Shown here: positions 30,527 to 38,147 of the stretch, in pieces | Position numbering within the stretch: position 1 is the first letter of the stretch | Layout of the letters: each line of letters starts with the position of its first letter | DNA from: an uncultured Eubacteriales bacterium | GTDB taxonomy: Bacteria; Bacillota; Clostridia; Oscillospirales; Oscillospiraceae | NCBI GenBank assembly: GCA_900547405.1 | Contig: URGL01000009.1 | Coordinates: 1-49,880 of the forward strand | Length of the DNA: 49,880 bases | Reading direction: 5' to 3' | Notes under the pieces: generated by a model | Told to the model about the DNA's origin: nothing | Seen by the model: only the letters and a program-made list of their open reading frames with translations | Databases searched by the model: none | Position numbers and translations under genes: made by a program

Positions 30527-30712
30527 TACAACCATTCAGAAGCGGTATATGGTGCAGATAATTGCGGTGCAGATTGGTATAAACAGGCAGAAAAATCTGC
30601 AAGGGAGTATCTGGAAGTAATGCCGTTTTCAAGAGAAGGCTTGATTGAGCAGCTTGAATACGAAGGTTTTACACACAGCCAAGCGGTTTACGGTGTTGAC
30701 AATGCGTATTAA
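30527..30712 (+). pseudogene. Severed C-terminal part of the Ltp-like lipoprotein
   Basis: In frame after the TGA: YNHSEAVYGADNCGADWYKQ, then a second repeat (AEKSAREYLEVMPFSREGLI, EQLEYEGFTHSQAVYGVDNA) and TAA at 30710-30712. The sequence is undamaged apart from the stop, which points to a recent mutation, a read-through stop or a sequencing error. Confidence 0.8.
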
Positions 30713-30728
30713 GATAAGGAGTAAAAAT

Positions 30729-31523
30729 ATGAAAAAGATTATTGCAGTTCTTTTGATTATAGTACTATGCTGTATGTTCGTTGCATGTGGGAAGAGTGAG
30801 GCAACCAAAATGGTTGATTCACTAATTGCAGAAATTGGCGAGGTATCCTTAGACAGCGGCGATGATATAGAAAGGGCTGAAAATGCTTATGCTCAATTGA
30901 CCGAGAAAGACAAGAAAAAGGTTGAAAATCTTGCAGACCTTATGACGGCAAGGTCAACCTATGATAGGCTACTAGCAGATGCAAAGAAACAAGCAGAAGA
31001 AGCAGACTCAATTATCCAAAAAGCAAAGGAAGTGTGGGATGAATTTGATGCTGGTGGTGCATTAGAACTACTAGAATCGATAAAAGCAATGACAGTTGAC
31101 CAAGAAAAAACGGTTCAAGCGCTCCAAGAAGAAATCAAACAGAATTGCTATGAAGGAACGCACTTTGTAAAAGTGGAATATCAGTTAGAAATTGGGAAAG
31201 ACATGGTTTATGGGAATAAGTTCCGAGTAAGCCATGATGAAACAGTACTCGATGATAAAACCACATATCACCTTTATGGCTTTTTTGGCAACAATGCTAT
31301 GTGGGCTATACCTGGCCTTAGCTATCTTGATGGTAAGAATCTTAAATCGGTTTCTGTTGAGAAAGATTATCCAGAATTATGGTCCGAATGGGCCATATAT
31401 GAAAGTTCGGAGCACGTATACCCTGAGCAGGCGAATATAGATGATTTAGGAAATATAATGGCATGGTTCTACCATACATCGCGCGATGAAGCAAGACTAG
31501 AACTTACCATTTTACGTAAATGA
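30729..31523 (+). CDS. Lipoprotein of unknown function
   Basis: The 264-residue protein has a lipoprotein signal (MKKIIAVLLIIVLCCMFVAC, Cys20), a long helical, Lys/Glu-rich part (~25-130, with TEKDKKKVENLADLMTARST of a 'bacterial surface, sugar-binding-linker' type) and a C-terminal soluble domain (~140-260). The start at 30729 follows AAGGAG; the longer frame to 30645 overlaps the Ltp remnant. It lies 16 bases after the end of that remnant and probably shares its transcript. I do not assign a family. Confidence 0.65.
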   Translation: MKKIIAVLLIIVLCCMFVACGKSEATKMVDSLIAEIGEVSLDSGDDIERAENAYAQLTEKDKKKVENLADLMTARSTYDRLLADAKKQAEEADSIIQKAKEVWDEFDAGGALELLESIKAMTVDQEKTVQALQEEIKQNCYEGTHFVKVEYQLEIGKDMVYGNKFRVSHDETVLDDKTTYHLYGFFGNNAMWAIPGLSYLDGKNLKSVSVEKDYPELWSEWAIYESSEHVYPEQANIDDLGNIMAWFYHTSRDEARLELTILRK

Positions 31524-31554
31524 TGAAAAGTGAGAAATGCTCAATCCGTTCCTG

Positions 31555-31841
31555 TCAAGCCTTCAACAGCCCGATATACTTGTACACTGTCGTCCTACTC
31601 ACCCCGCAAACCATAGTCAAATCACTGACATTCAGCACCCCCTTCCGATACGCCGGATAATGCCGCAAAAATATGCTGGGCAAATCCTCAACCGTAACCT
31701 GCGGCCTTCCAATCCTCTTCCCCATGGCCCCAGCTTTTTCATGCCAGACCGCACACGCATTCGTATCATAGACAGCTCCAATTGACTGAACACGCCCGCC
31801 ATTTGCGGAAACGCTTCACTCATAGGGTCCGGCTGCCCGCT
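31555..31841 (-). pseudogene. Serine recombinase (resolvase) C-terminal remnant with frameshift
   Basis: Minus strand: SGQPDPMSEAFPQMAGVFSQ then LELSMIRMRVRSGM. A shift in a run of five A (complement of 31735-31739) follows, then KAGAMGKRIGRPQVTVEDLP, a long stretch, and the HTH end VCGVSRTTVYKYIGLLKA with a stop. The catalytic N-terminus is gone. Together with 28803-28888 this shows that recombinase-bearing elements entered and decayed here. Confidence 0.8.
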
Positions 31842-31879
31842 ACGGCAGTCCAAGGTGATATTGCCATCATCACTGTGAT

Positions 31880-32065
31880 TTGATCGACTATATTCAGGTG
31901 GTCTATTCCGAGGTTACGGATGAATGGTTCCGTGAGACTGCTGCAAGGATAAGTTTATGGAATATGTGTGATGCGGAAAATAATTTTTCCTCTCACAAAA
32001 AATACAAGCAGGAATACACAACTTGGGAAAAAGAAAGCAAGGAAGGAGGATTTACCGATGATTAA
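31880..32065 (+). pseudogene. C-terminal fragment of an unknown gene, upstream of the Panacea gene
   Basis: From TTG 31880 the frame reads LIDYIQVVYSEVTDEWFRET through a charged, Lys/Glu-rich end and overlaps the next start by eight bases. To its left the frame has a stop right at the join with the recombinase remnant, and the text before the TTG (CHHCD) looks like protein. It is probably the surviving 3' end of a gene, perhaps the toxin once paired with the Panacea protein. Confidence 0.5.
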
Positions 32066-32822
32066 ACACTATATTATTATGAGCAGTTCCTATACCGACG
32101 GCATGCGTGTGGCACTGGATATTACGGATGAGAGTTTGCTCAACAGCGAGGCCATTGGGGCAATGCTCAAAGAAATCAAACGGATTTGCGGTGAGGATGT
32201 CCCGCTGTCTACCCATCTTATTGAGACGGAGTCAACTTCCTGGATGTCAGTGGCAGAGTACGACCCGTTTTTTGAGGGCGTAGTGTGCGCCAAGTCGGTG
32301 GCGGAATTTTCTGAAAAAATCCGTAAAGATCGGGTCCTGTCTGGGCTGGACGTGGCAAATTATGTGCTCTCTAAGGTCCAGTGCACACATCTTGCCCTGG
32401 AAAAGCTGGTCTATTTTGCCTATGCGGATTATTTGTGTGAGCACGCCCAGCGCCTGTTTGAGGACCGGATATACGCATTTACCCATGGACCTGTGATTGA
32501 CAGCGTTTATGAAACCTTCAAGCGCAGCGGCAGCCAGTATGTAAAGCCGCTGGAGTTTGGCGAGGACAGCAAAGTCCAGACCGGTGTGAAGGAACTGCCA
32601 GCGAGAAGCCGTATTTTATTTGCAAAGGACGGAGCAGAAAAGCTACTGTCCATTGATAAGACCGTTGAAACCTACGGGAAGTATGCCGCCGGTATCCTTG
32701 TAGATCTGACGCATCGAGACGGAGCCCCTTGGTCTTACGTTGACAGTACAAAGGCGTACCAGATTATTTCGGATGAGCTGATTATTTCGCACCACCACGT
32801 GGAATGCGCTCCCAGAAGTTAA
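32058..32822 (+). CDS. Panacea/DUF4065-domain protein (SocA/GepA-like antitoxin)
   Basis: The 254-residue protein has a Panacea domain from about residue 95: SGLDVANYVLSK, the helix LALEKLVYFAYADYLCEHAQ, then YAFTHGPVIDSVYETFK. Panacea proteins neutralise many unrelated toxins (for example SocA with SocB). The ~90-residue N-terminal extension is not part of the usual short form and I do not recognise it. The start at 32058 (MIKHYIIMS) follows AAGGAGGA. It overlaps an upstream fragment by eight bases, while downstream there is only a hairpin repeat, so no intact toxin partner is next to it. It may now act alone or in trans. Confidence 0.75.
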   Translation: MIKHYIIMSSSYTDGMRVALDITDESLLNSEAIGAMLKEIKRICGEDVPLSTHLIETESTSWMSVAEYDPFFEGVVCAKSVAEFSEKIRKDRVLSGLDVANYVLSKVQCTHLALEKLVYFAYADYLCEHAQRLFEDRIYAFTHGPVIDSVYETFKRSGSQYVKPLEFGEDSKVQTGVKELPARSRILFAKDGAEKLLSIDKTVETYGKYAAGILVDLTHRDGAPWSYVDSTKAYQIISDELIISHHHVECAPRS

Positions 32823-32844
32823 AAAGAACGTTCCCCCAAAAAAC

Positions 32845-32894
32845 GAAACCTCCACAGCCCCTCTCCCACCGGGAGAACAGGCTGTGGAGGTTTC
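32845..32894. repeat. CCACAGCC hairpin, copy D (no tail)
   Basis: GAAACCTCCACAGCC pairs with GGCTGTGGAGGTTTC, with the same inner CTCCC/GGGAG stem as copy C. It lies between the convergent Panacea gene and the HTH antitoxin gene and can end both transcripts. Confidence 0.85.
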
Positions 32895-32911
32895 TGCATC
32901 TTCCGCGTCCA

Positions 32912-33562
32912 TCACGTCATTGGGTCCTCCAGCAAATCCTCCACGTCGCAGCCCAAAACCCGGGACAGCTTGTAGAGGATATGGGCCTGGGCTCTGTCGA
33001 TGCTGTTGACGCGCTGCTCGTACATCTGGATGTTGCGAAGATTTACTCCGGAGCGCTGAGCCAACTCTGATTGAGACAGGCCCCGATTTTCACGGATACG
33101 TTTCAGGTTGGAATCTCCCTCGGCGGCTTTGTAGAAACCATCCATGGCATCGATGAAGGCTGTAATGTCCATCTCGTGGTATGCGGGATACATTTCGATG
33201 ATGTTTGTCAAGGGGATGCGCTCAAAGATATCTTTGAATCTACGGCAGCGGGACCATTGGTATTCGGCCAGGGCCCAGCCGGCCCAATATTCGGGGGAGC
33301 AATCCTCTACATTGGTGGGGGCGGGCAAGTTTTTCTTGCCGTAGGCTTTTGTGATCACCGCCCGGGCTAGTTCAACGCCGGACATACCCGCGACATAGGC
33401 TGGGTTGCCGCGCTCGAATTGTTCGGCATAGCCTGTGTTGACGAAGAGCGCTGTGACCCAGTCCGGTGCTAATTTACAGTCGTTGATCGTATAGTCGAAG
33501 AAAGAGGAGAGACGGTCCTTGGCGTTACTCAAATAGGATTCGCTGTATGCGTGGGTCATCAT
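32912..33562 (-). CDS. HTH antitoxin-like regulator paired with DUF3990 protein
   Basis: The 216-residue protein has an N-terminal ~150-residue helical domain (YLSNAKDRLSSFFDYTINDC ... SPEYWAGWALAEYQWSRCRRF) and a C-terminal HTH_3 (LKRIRENRGLSQSELAQRSG, then NLRNIQMYEQR) ending VLGCDVEDLLED. This two-part plan is common in Clostridia next to DUF3990 genes. It overlaps the DUF3990 gene by 38 bases, so the two are translationally coupled. The start at 33562 follows GAGAGGAGA. The HTH part probably binds the palindromes at 34237-34278 to repress the pair, and the N-terminal part may hold the toxin. Confidence 0.8.
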   Translation of the reverse strand: MMTHAYSESYLSNAKDRLSSFFDYTINDCKLAPDWVTALFVNTGYAEQFERGNPAYVAGMSGVELARAVITKAYGKKNLPAPTNVEDCSPEYWAGWALAEYQWSRCRRFKDIFERIPLTNIIEMYPAYHEMDITAFIDAMDGFYKAAEGDSNLKRIRENRGLSQSELAQRSGVNLRNIQMYEQRVNSIDRAQAHILYKLSRVLGCDVEDLLEDPMT

Positions 33563-34223
33563 TGCGCATCTCCTCTCTTAAAATATCCAATACGAAGAGA
33601 TCGTCCCGATAGGACCGGCTTTTTTTGATTTCCTTACGATAAGTATCCCGGGCTGTGGTGTCTCTATCCAAAAACTTCGGATAATAGACGCTCTTGCTAA
33701 CAGGATAGGCATCGAGGAAATGAAGCCGGTCAAACCCTTTTTGGGACACGACAACTGTTTGCTCGCCAAGCTTCCCCAGCCTCAATGCCTGATCCAGACT
33801 CCGCAGGGGCAGCGTATTGGAAACAAAGGACTCTGCGTACTGGAAATAAGAATCATCTGCCCGATAGCCAATAACCACATCATACCCACGCAAATCAATT
33901 GCGTAGTGGTCAATGAGGTAGTCTCTCGCATCAACCGCAACTTCAGAGTTAAGTTTAAAGGTGCGGTATTGCAGCAACAGGGCCATCCAATTCAGAACGG
34001 TGTGGTTCCCGTCCAGTAGATTCAGCACCCTTAACCCATCTGTGTCAAAGGAATAGCGATTGACAAATCCGTCTGATTTTTTTTTGCAGGCCCATTCTTT
34101 GGCCATCTCCTCGGCGCGGGTGCAGTAGAACCCCATGCCATAGTCGTTGTGTGGATTGCCGATATGGATGTCCGGGACCTCGATGATGTGGTCGGTTCCG
34201 TGAAGCAATTGGATAACACGCAT
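33525..34223 (-). CDS. DUF3990 protein, predicted ART-like toxin
   Basis: The 232-residue protein begins MRVIQLLHGTDHIIEVPDIH and has the DUF3990 core NDYGMGFYCTRAEEMAKEWA, followed by a helical body (VLNWMALLLQYR) and GYDVVIGYRADDSYFQY. DUF3990 has been linked to ADP-ribosyltransferase-like folds, with the 'HG...' strand and 'GFY.T' turn as core elements. Activity here is inference. It is the first gene of a two-gene operon with the HTH protein and starts five bases after CAGGAGGG. The toxin-first, overlapping-antitoxin order and the operator-covered promoter fit a toxin-antitoxin module. Confidence 0.78.
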   Translation of the reverse strand: MRVIQLLHGTDHIIEVPDIHIGNPHNDYGMGFYCTRAEEMAKEWACKKKSDGFVNRYSFDTDGLRVLNLLDGNHTVLNWMALLLQYRTFKLNSEVAVDARDYLIDHYAIDLRGYDVVIGYRADDSYFQYAESFVSNTLPLRSLDQALRLGKLGEQTVVVSQKGFDRLHFLDAYPVSKSVYYPKFLDRDTTARDTYRKEIKKSRSYRDDLFVLDILREEMRNDDPRIQRILFE

Positions 34224-34236
34224 AAAAGCCCTCCTG

Positions 34237-34288
34237 TATCATTGCAATAATATGCAATACTATATCATTGCAATGATAGCTTTGTCAA
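34237..34288 (-). promoter_or_regulatory. Operator-covered promoter of the DUF3990/HTH pair
   Basis: Minus strand: TTGACA (complement of 34283-34288), 18 bases, TATAGT (complement of 34259-34264). A perfect 16-bp palindrome TATCATTGCAATGATA (34263-34278) fills the spacer. A second, imperfect copy TATCATTGCAAT lies at 34237-34248, and TATGCAATA lies between. This fits cooperative autorepression. Confidence 0.8.
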
Positions 34289-34308
34289 CCCCGAAGCTGT
34301 GGATTTTT

Positions 34309-35175
34309 TCACCCTTTCCCCACCCCATCCTCCACATTCGGCTTCTGGATATAGGTTCTGGACAGCTGGTCCAGAGATGCGTCGAAGGTCAGGTTGCTCA
34401 GGGCGGTGTAGAGAATGTCGATGATATTCAGCTGGGAAATACGGGAGGACATGGCGCCGGTGCGGAAGAGGGACTCATTGGAGGCGGTGTAGAGCTTTTC
34501 ATCGGCCAGATCGGAGACGGGGGATTTGACGAAGCGGGTGATGGCGATGGTGGGGGTGCCGTTTTCCTTCAGGGCCTTCATGCACTCGATCATCTCTACG
34601 GTAGCGCCGGAGTAAGAAATGACGATGCCCACATCCTGGGTGGTGGCGTTTCGGGCCTGGAGGAGCTGGGAGTGCCAGTCCTCGTTGAGGATGCAGAGCT
34701 TGTTGGCCCGGAGAAATTTCAGGTAGGCATCTTTGGCGGTGCAGAAGGAAGCGCCCATGCCGAAGAGGTAGATGACCCGGGCCCGATGCAGCAGGTCTAC
34801 GCAGCGCCGGAGGATAGCCAGGTCCATCAGCTCCTCTGTCTCCTCCAAAGAGACGATGTTCCGATAGGTGATTTTTTCAATGATCTGCTCCAGAGAGTCG
34901 TTGCGCTCAATGGCCTGCTGCTGGTGCCGCTTGGTCTGGTCTCGGACGGCCAGCTCATAGGCCACGGCCTGGCGGAAATCCCGGTAGCCGGGGTAGCCGA
35001 TGTGGTTGCACAGCCGGACGATGGTGGCGGTGGAGCAGAAGACCTTTTGGGCCAGAGAACGGATGCTGTTGTCCAGCACCAGACTGGGGTCGCTGATGAT
35101 CTGGGCGGCGACGGACCGCTCCGTAGGGCTCAAGGCCTCCGAGGCCTCCCGCAGGCGCAGAATGGGATTGCTCAT
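34309..35175 (-). CDS. RpiR/MurR-family regulator (HTH plus SIS domain)
   Basis: The 288-residue protein has an N-terminal RpiR-type HTH (residues ~1-78, with SIRSLAQKVFCSTATIVRLC) and a C-terminal SIS sugar-phosphate-binding domain (~115-260, with IYLFGMGASFCTAKDAYLKF and VISYSGATVEMIECMKALK). MurR-like members sense MurNAc-6-phosphate and control murQ and a PTS. It is divergent from murQ, which supports that role. The start at 35175 follows GGGAGG by seven bases. Confidence 0.88.
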   Translation of the reverse strand: MSNPILRLREASEALSPTERSVAAQIISDPSLVLDNSIRSLAQKVFCSTATIVRLCNHIGYPGYRDFRQAVAYELAVRDQTKRHQQQAIERNDSLEQIIEKITYRNIVSLEETEELMDLAILRRCVDLLHRARVIYLFGMGASFCTAKDAYLKFLRANKLCILNEDWHSQLLQARNATTQDVGIVISYSGATVEMIECMKALKENGTPTIAITRFVKSPVSDLADEKLYTASNESLFRTGAMSSRISQLNIIDILYTALSNLTFDASLDQLSRTYIQKPNVEDGVGKG

Positions 35176-35359
35176 AGCATTGCCTCCCGGTATAGATTCA
35201 AAGAGTAGCCATATCATTTTACATTCTTTCCGCCAGAGGCGCTATTCGCAGAATATCTAAATTCAACAGAAGATTTAGGTAATATTGCACATCTTTGCAT
35301 AGGGAAGAACAGGGTGTTTCATGGAAAACCCCAAATGAATCCGTAAAATATCATTGAAT

Positions 35360-35418
35360 GAAACAATGTTTCGCAATATAGATAATCTATTGACACAATG
35401 TGACGAATGGATTATGAT
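35360..35418 (+). promoter_or_regulatory. Promoter and dyad upstream of murQ
   Basis: TTGACA (35390-35395), 17 bases, TATGAT (35413-35418). The dyad GAAAC AAT GTTTC (35360-35372) lies just upstream of the -35 and may bind the divergent RpiR-type regulator. The rest of the gap 35176-35486 shows nothing else clear. Confidence 0.75.
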
Positions 35419-35486
35419 GTAATCAATCTGGCAGGGTGGCCGAGGAAAATCAGAGGGGCCGCCGCTGCAAAGGAGGCAGCGCAGAC

Positions 35487-36386
35487 ATGGGTTTGACACT
35501 GGATAATCTACTCACAGAAGCAAGAAATCCCCAGACCATGGAATTGGACAGCATGACTCCCCTGGAGATCGTTACCGCCATGAACCGGGAGGATGCCAGG
35601 GTGCCGGAATCCATCCGCCCCCAGCTGCCCAACATTGCCCAGTGTGTGGCCTGGGCCACGGAGGCGATCCGCTCCGGCGGCAGGCTCATCTACATGGGCG
35701 CAGGCACCAGCGGGCGGCTGGGTGTGCTGGACGCGGTGGAGTGCCCCCCGACCTTTGGCGTTTCGCCGGGTGTGGTGGTCGGCCTCATTGCCGGAGGCGA
35801 ACGGGCCTTTGTCAAGGCAGTGGAAGGGGCGGAGGACAGCCGGGAGCTGGGAAAAGCAGACCTGGAGGCCATCGGCCTGACACCAAAGGATCTGGTGGTG
35901 GGCATCGCCGCCTCAGGGCGGACCCCTTATGTATTGGGGGGCCTGGCCTATGCCAACAGCCTGGGCTGCAAAACCGCCGCCATCTCCTGCAATCCCGGCT
36001 CCGCCCTGGGGAAAGAGGCGCGGCTGGCCATCGAGGTGGCCCCTGGGCCGGAGTGCCTGACGGGCTCCACCCGGCTGAAGGCCGGCACCGCCCAGAAGCT
36101 GATCCTCAACATGATCTCTACGGCCACTATGGTGGGCTGCGGCAAAGCCTACAGCAACCTGATGGTAGACGTGATGCAGACCAACGAAAAGCTGGTGGTC
36201 CGGGCCCAGAACATCGTCATGGAGGCAACCGGGGTTTCCCGGGACAGCGCCAAGGAGGCCATTGCCCTGGCAGGGGGCTCCTGCAAGCTGGCCGTTACCA
36301 TGATCCTGGCGGACTGTACCGTGGAGGAAGCAAAAGAAAGATTGGAGCGCTGCGGCGGCAGCGTTCGACAGGCCATTGCGTTATAA
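35487..36386 (+). CDS. murQ: N-acetylmuramic acid 6-phosphate etherase
   Basis: The 299-residue SIS-domain enzyme cleaves the lactyl ether of MurNAc-6-P to give GlcNAc-6-P and D-lactate. The visible motifs are LLTEARNPQTMELD, IYMGAGTSGRLGVLDA (with the SIS Ser/Thr loop), the catalytic-Glu region VECPPTFGV, GIAASGRTPYVLG and TRLKAGTAQKLILNMIST. The length is normal. The start at 35487 follows AAAGGAGG; the upstream in-frame ATG at 35436 lies before that site. It heads an operon with the GNAT, PIG-L-like and PTS genes, which suggests that the transported sugar is MurNAc or a related peptidoglycan sugar. Confidence 0.95.
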   Translation: MGLTLDNLLTEARNPQTMELDSMTPLEIVTAMNREDARVPESIRPQLPNIAQCVAWATEAIRSGGRLIYMGAGTSGRLGVLDAVECPPTFGVSPGVVVGLIAGGERAFVKAVEGAEDSRELGKADLEAIGLTPKDLVVGIAASGRTPYVLGGLAYANSLGCKTAAISCNPGSALGKEARLAIEVAPGPECLTGSTRLKAGTAQKLILNMISTATMVGCGKAYSNLMVDVMQTNEKLVVRAQNIVMEATGVSRDSAKEAIALAGGSCKLAVTMILADCTVEEAKERLERCGGSVRQAIAL

Positions 36387-36407
36387 TGGAATCGAGGGAT
36401 ACAAACC

Positions 36408-37361
36408 ATGGAAATCAGAACCTATTTGCAAAAATATGAGGCCCAGGTGGTGGACCTGTGGAATGAGACCATGACCGCGGACCCCATCACCGTCCAGAAA
36501 TTCCGGACCCAGGCGCTGTTTGACGACAATTTTGACCCTGAGCTGTGCTATGTGGCCCTGGAAGGGGACCAGGTCGTGGGCTTCTGCCTGGGTATGCGCC
36601 GGAAGTTCCCCTATATGGAGCGGGGCCTGGAGCCGGACAGAGGCTGGATCGTGGCCCTGTTTGTGAAGGAATCCTTCCGCCGGAAAGGCATCGGCACCGC
36701 TCTGATGCAGCGCGCAGAGGGGGACATGGGGCAGCGGGGGGCCAAGAACATCACCCTCTTTGCTTACAGCCCCGGATACTTCTTCCCTGGTGTGGACGGA
36801 GAAAACTATCCCGCTTCCATCCCCTTCTTCGAGAAGCTGGGCTACATAGCGGGGAAGCATGAGTATTCTATGTGCAAGGACCTCCACGGCTTCCGGCTGA
36901 CTCCGGAAGCTCTGGCAAAGAAGACCGATGCCGAGTTCAAGGGCTACCGATTTGTTAACTTCACCTATGACCGGGCCCTGGAGCTGCTGGAATTCAACAA
37001 GGAGCAGTTCGGCGGCGGCTGGAAGCGCAATGCCCTGATTGCCATGCGCAATGGCACCGCGGAAGATCTGATCCTGCTGGTCATCAGCCCGGAGGACAGG
37101 ATCTGCGGCTTCTGCATGCGGATGATCGATGGCAACCCCGCCCGGTTCGGCCCCATCGGCATTGACAAGAATCTGCGTAACGACGGCCTGGGCAGCATCC
37201 TTTTGGACTTTGCCCAGCAGGAGATGGTCAAGCGGGGCATCTATCATATGTTCTTCATCTCCACCGACGATCCCGGCCGCCGCTACTACGAGCGGAAAGG
37301 CGTGCGGGTATACCGGCACTGCGTTTCCTATAAAAAAGACCTGGAAGATTGGGAGGGATAA
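36408..37361 (+). CDS. Tandem GNAT-domain N-acetyltransferase
   Basis: The 317-residue protein has two GNAT folds. The first (~1-150) has the acetyl-CoA loop VKESFRRKGIGTALMQRAEG. The second (~180-305) has KNLRNDGLGSILLDFAQQEM, in which the R/Q-x-x-G-x-G/A motif is kept as N-D-G-L-G-S. GNATs move an acetyl group from acetyl-CoA to an amine. Position between murQ and a PIG-L-like gene suggests an amino-sugar substrate, so that acetylation and deacetylation could be balanced. The substrate is unknown. It lies 21 bases after murQ and three bases before the next gene, so they form one transcript. Confidence 0.75.
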   Translation: MEIRTYLQKYEAQVVDLWNETMTADPITVQKFRTQALFDDNFDPELCYVALEGDQVVGFCLGMRRKFPYMERGLEPDRGWIVALFVKESFRRKGIGTALMQRAEGDMGQRGAKNITLFAYSPGYFFPGVDGENYPASIPFFEKLGYIAGKHEYSMCKDLHGFRLTPEALAKKTDAEFKGYRFVNFTYDRALELLEFNKEQFGGGWKRNALIAMRNGTAEDLILLVISPEDRICGFCMRMIDGNPARFGPIGIDKNLRNDGLGSILLDFAQQEMVKRGIYHMFFISTDDPGRRYYERKGVRVYRHCVSYKKDLEDWEG

Positions 37362-37364
37362 CCA

Positions 37365-38045
37365 ATGGGAGAATTGAAACGAGTTGTCAGCATCGGCGCC
37401 CACTCTCTGGACGCGGAGCTTATGGGAGGTCCCCTGCTCCTGAAATACGCCAAGGAGGGGGCCCACTGCACCTTCATCCACGTGACCCAGGGGCGGCTGG
37501 AGGATCCCAACGCCACGGAGGAGGCCAAGCAGGCCTATCTCAAGTCCCTGCTGGACCAGAATAAGCGGGCGGCAGAGGCCTTGGGCGGCGACACCATCTG
37601 GCTGGGCTATGTCTCCAGCAATATGCCCTCCACCGAGGCCTTCGCGGACAGACTGGAAAGGTATTTTGTGGAGGAAAAGGTGGACCTGGTCATTACCCAC
37701 TGGCGGGGCTCTATGCATCCCCGGCATATCAATACCCACGATGCCGTGACCCTGGCCGTGAAGCGGCTGCGCCGGAAAGGCAACCCCATAAGGCTCCTGT
37801 ACGGCGAGACCTTCGAGGATCTGGTGGGCTTTATTCCCCAGGCCTACTTCGTGCTGACGGAGGAAGAGAAGGAGCAGTGGTTCCGGGGGCTCAGGCAGTA
37901 TCAGGTCTTCAACGGCGAGATCAATGATTTCCCCTACGTCCCCTACTACACCAACAACGGCAAGGTGCGCCAGATCGAAAGCGGCAGCGACGGCTTTACC
38001 GTCAACTATATGTATGCCAGCCTGATCGAGCCCAAGCTATGGTGA
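37365..38045 (+). CDS. PIG-L/LmbE-like protein with altered metal motif
   Basis: The 226-residue protein has the PIG-L fold signature near the N-terminus, but reads GAHSLDAELMGG in place of the usual AHPDDE. It has a normal distal HPRHINTHDAV, where the third metal His is expected. PIG-L enzymes remove acetyl groups from GlcNAc-type sugars. Here His13 and Asp16 can still bind Zn, but the Asp that acts as base is replaced by Leu15, so activity or substrate may differ. This HSxDAE form may be a subfamily. It lies in the murQ-PTS operon, four codons from the GNAT gene. Confidence 0.75.
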   Translation: MGELKRVVSIGAHSLDAELMGGPLLLKYAKEGAHCTFIHVTQGRLEDPNATEEAKQAYLKSLLDQNKRAAEALGGDTIWLGYVSSNMPSTEAFADRLERYFVEEKVDLVITHWRGSMHPRHINTHDAVTLAVKRLRRKGNPIRLLYGETFEDLVGFIPQAYFVLTEEEKEQWFRGLRQYQVFNGEINDFPYVPYYTNNGKVRQIESGSDGFTVNYMYASLIEPKLW

Positions 38046-38048
38046 CAT

Positions 38049-38088
38049 GCTGTCATTGCGAGCCAGCGCGGGCACTGGCGTGGCAATC
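38049..38088. repeat. Dispersed REP-type palindrome between PIG-L-like gene and PTS
   Basis: GTCATTGCGAGCCAGCGCGG followed by GCACTGGCGTGGCAATCT forms an imperfect hairpin (ATTGCGAGCCAG with CTGGCGTGGCAAT). Sequences of this type are widespread in Firmicute genomes. It splits the operon and may affect mRNA stability. Confidence 0.6.
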
Positions 38089-38147
38089 TTGCGGTCAAGA
38101 AACCGCCGGTCAAACCGGTATGATTTTCCCGGAAAGGAGGAAAAACC

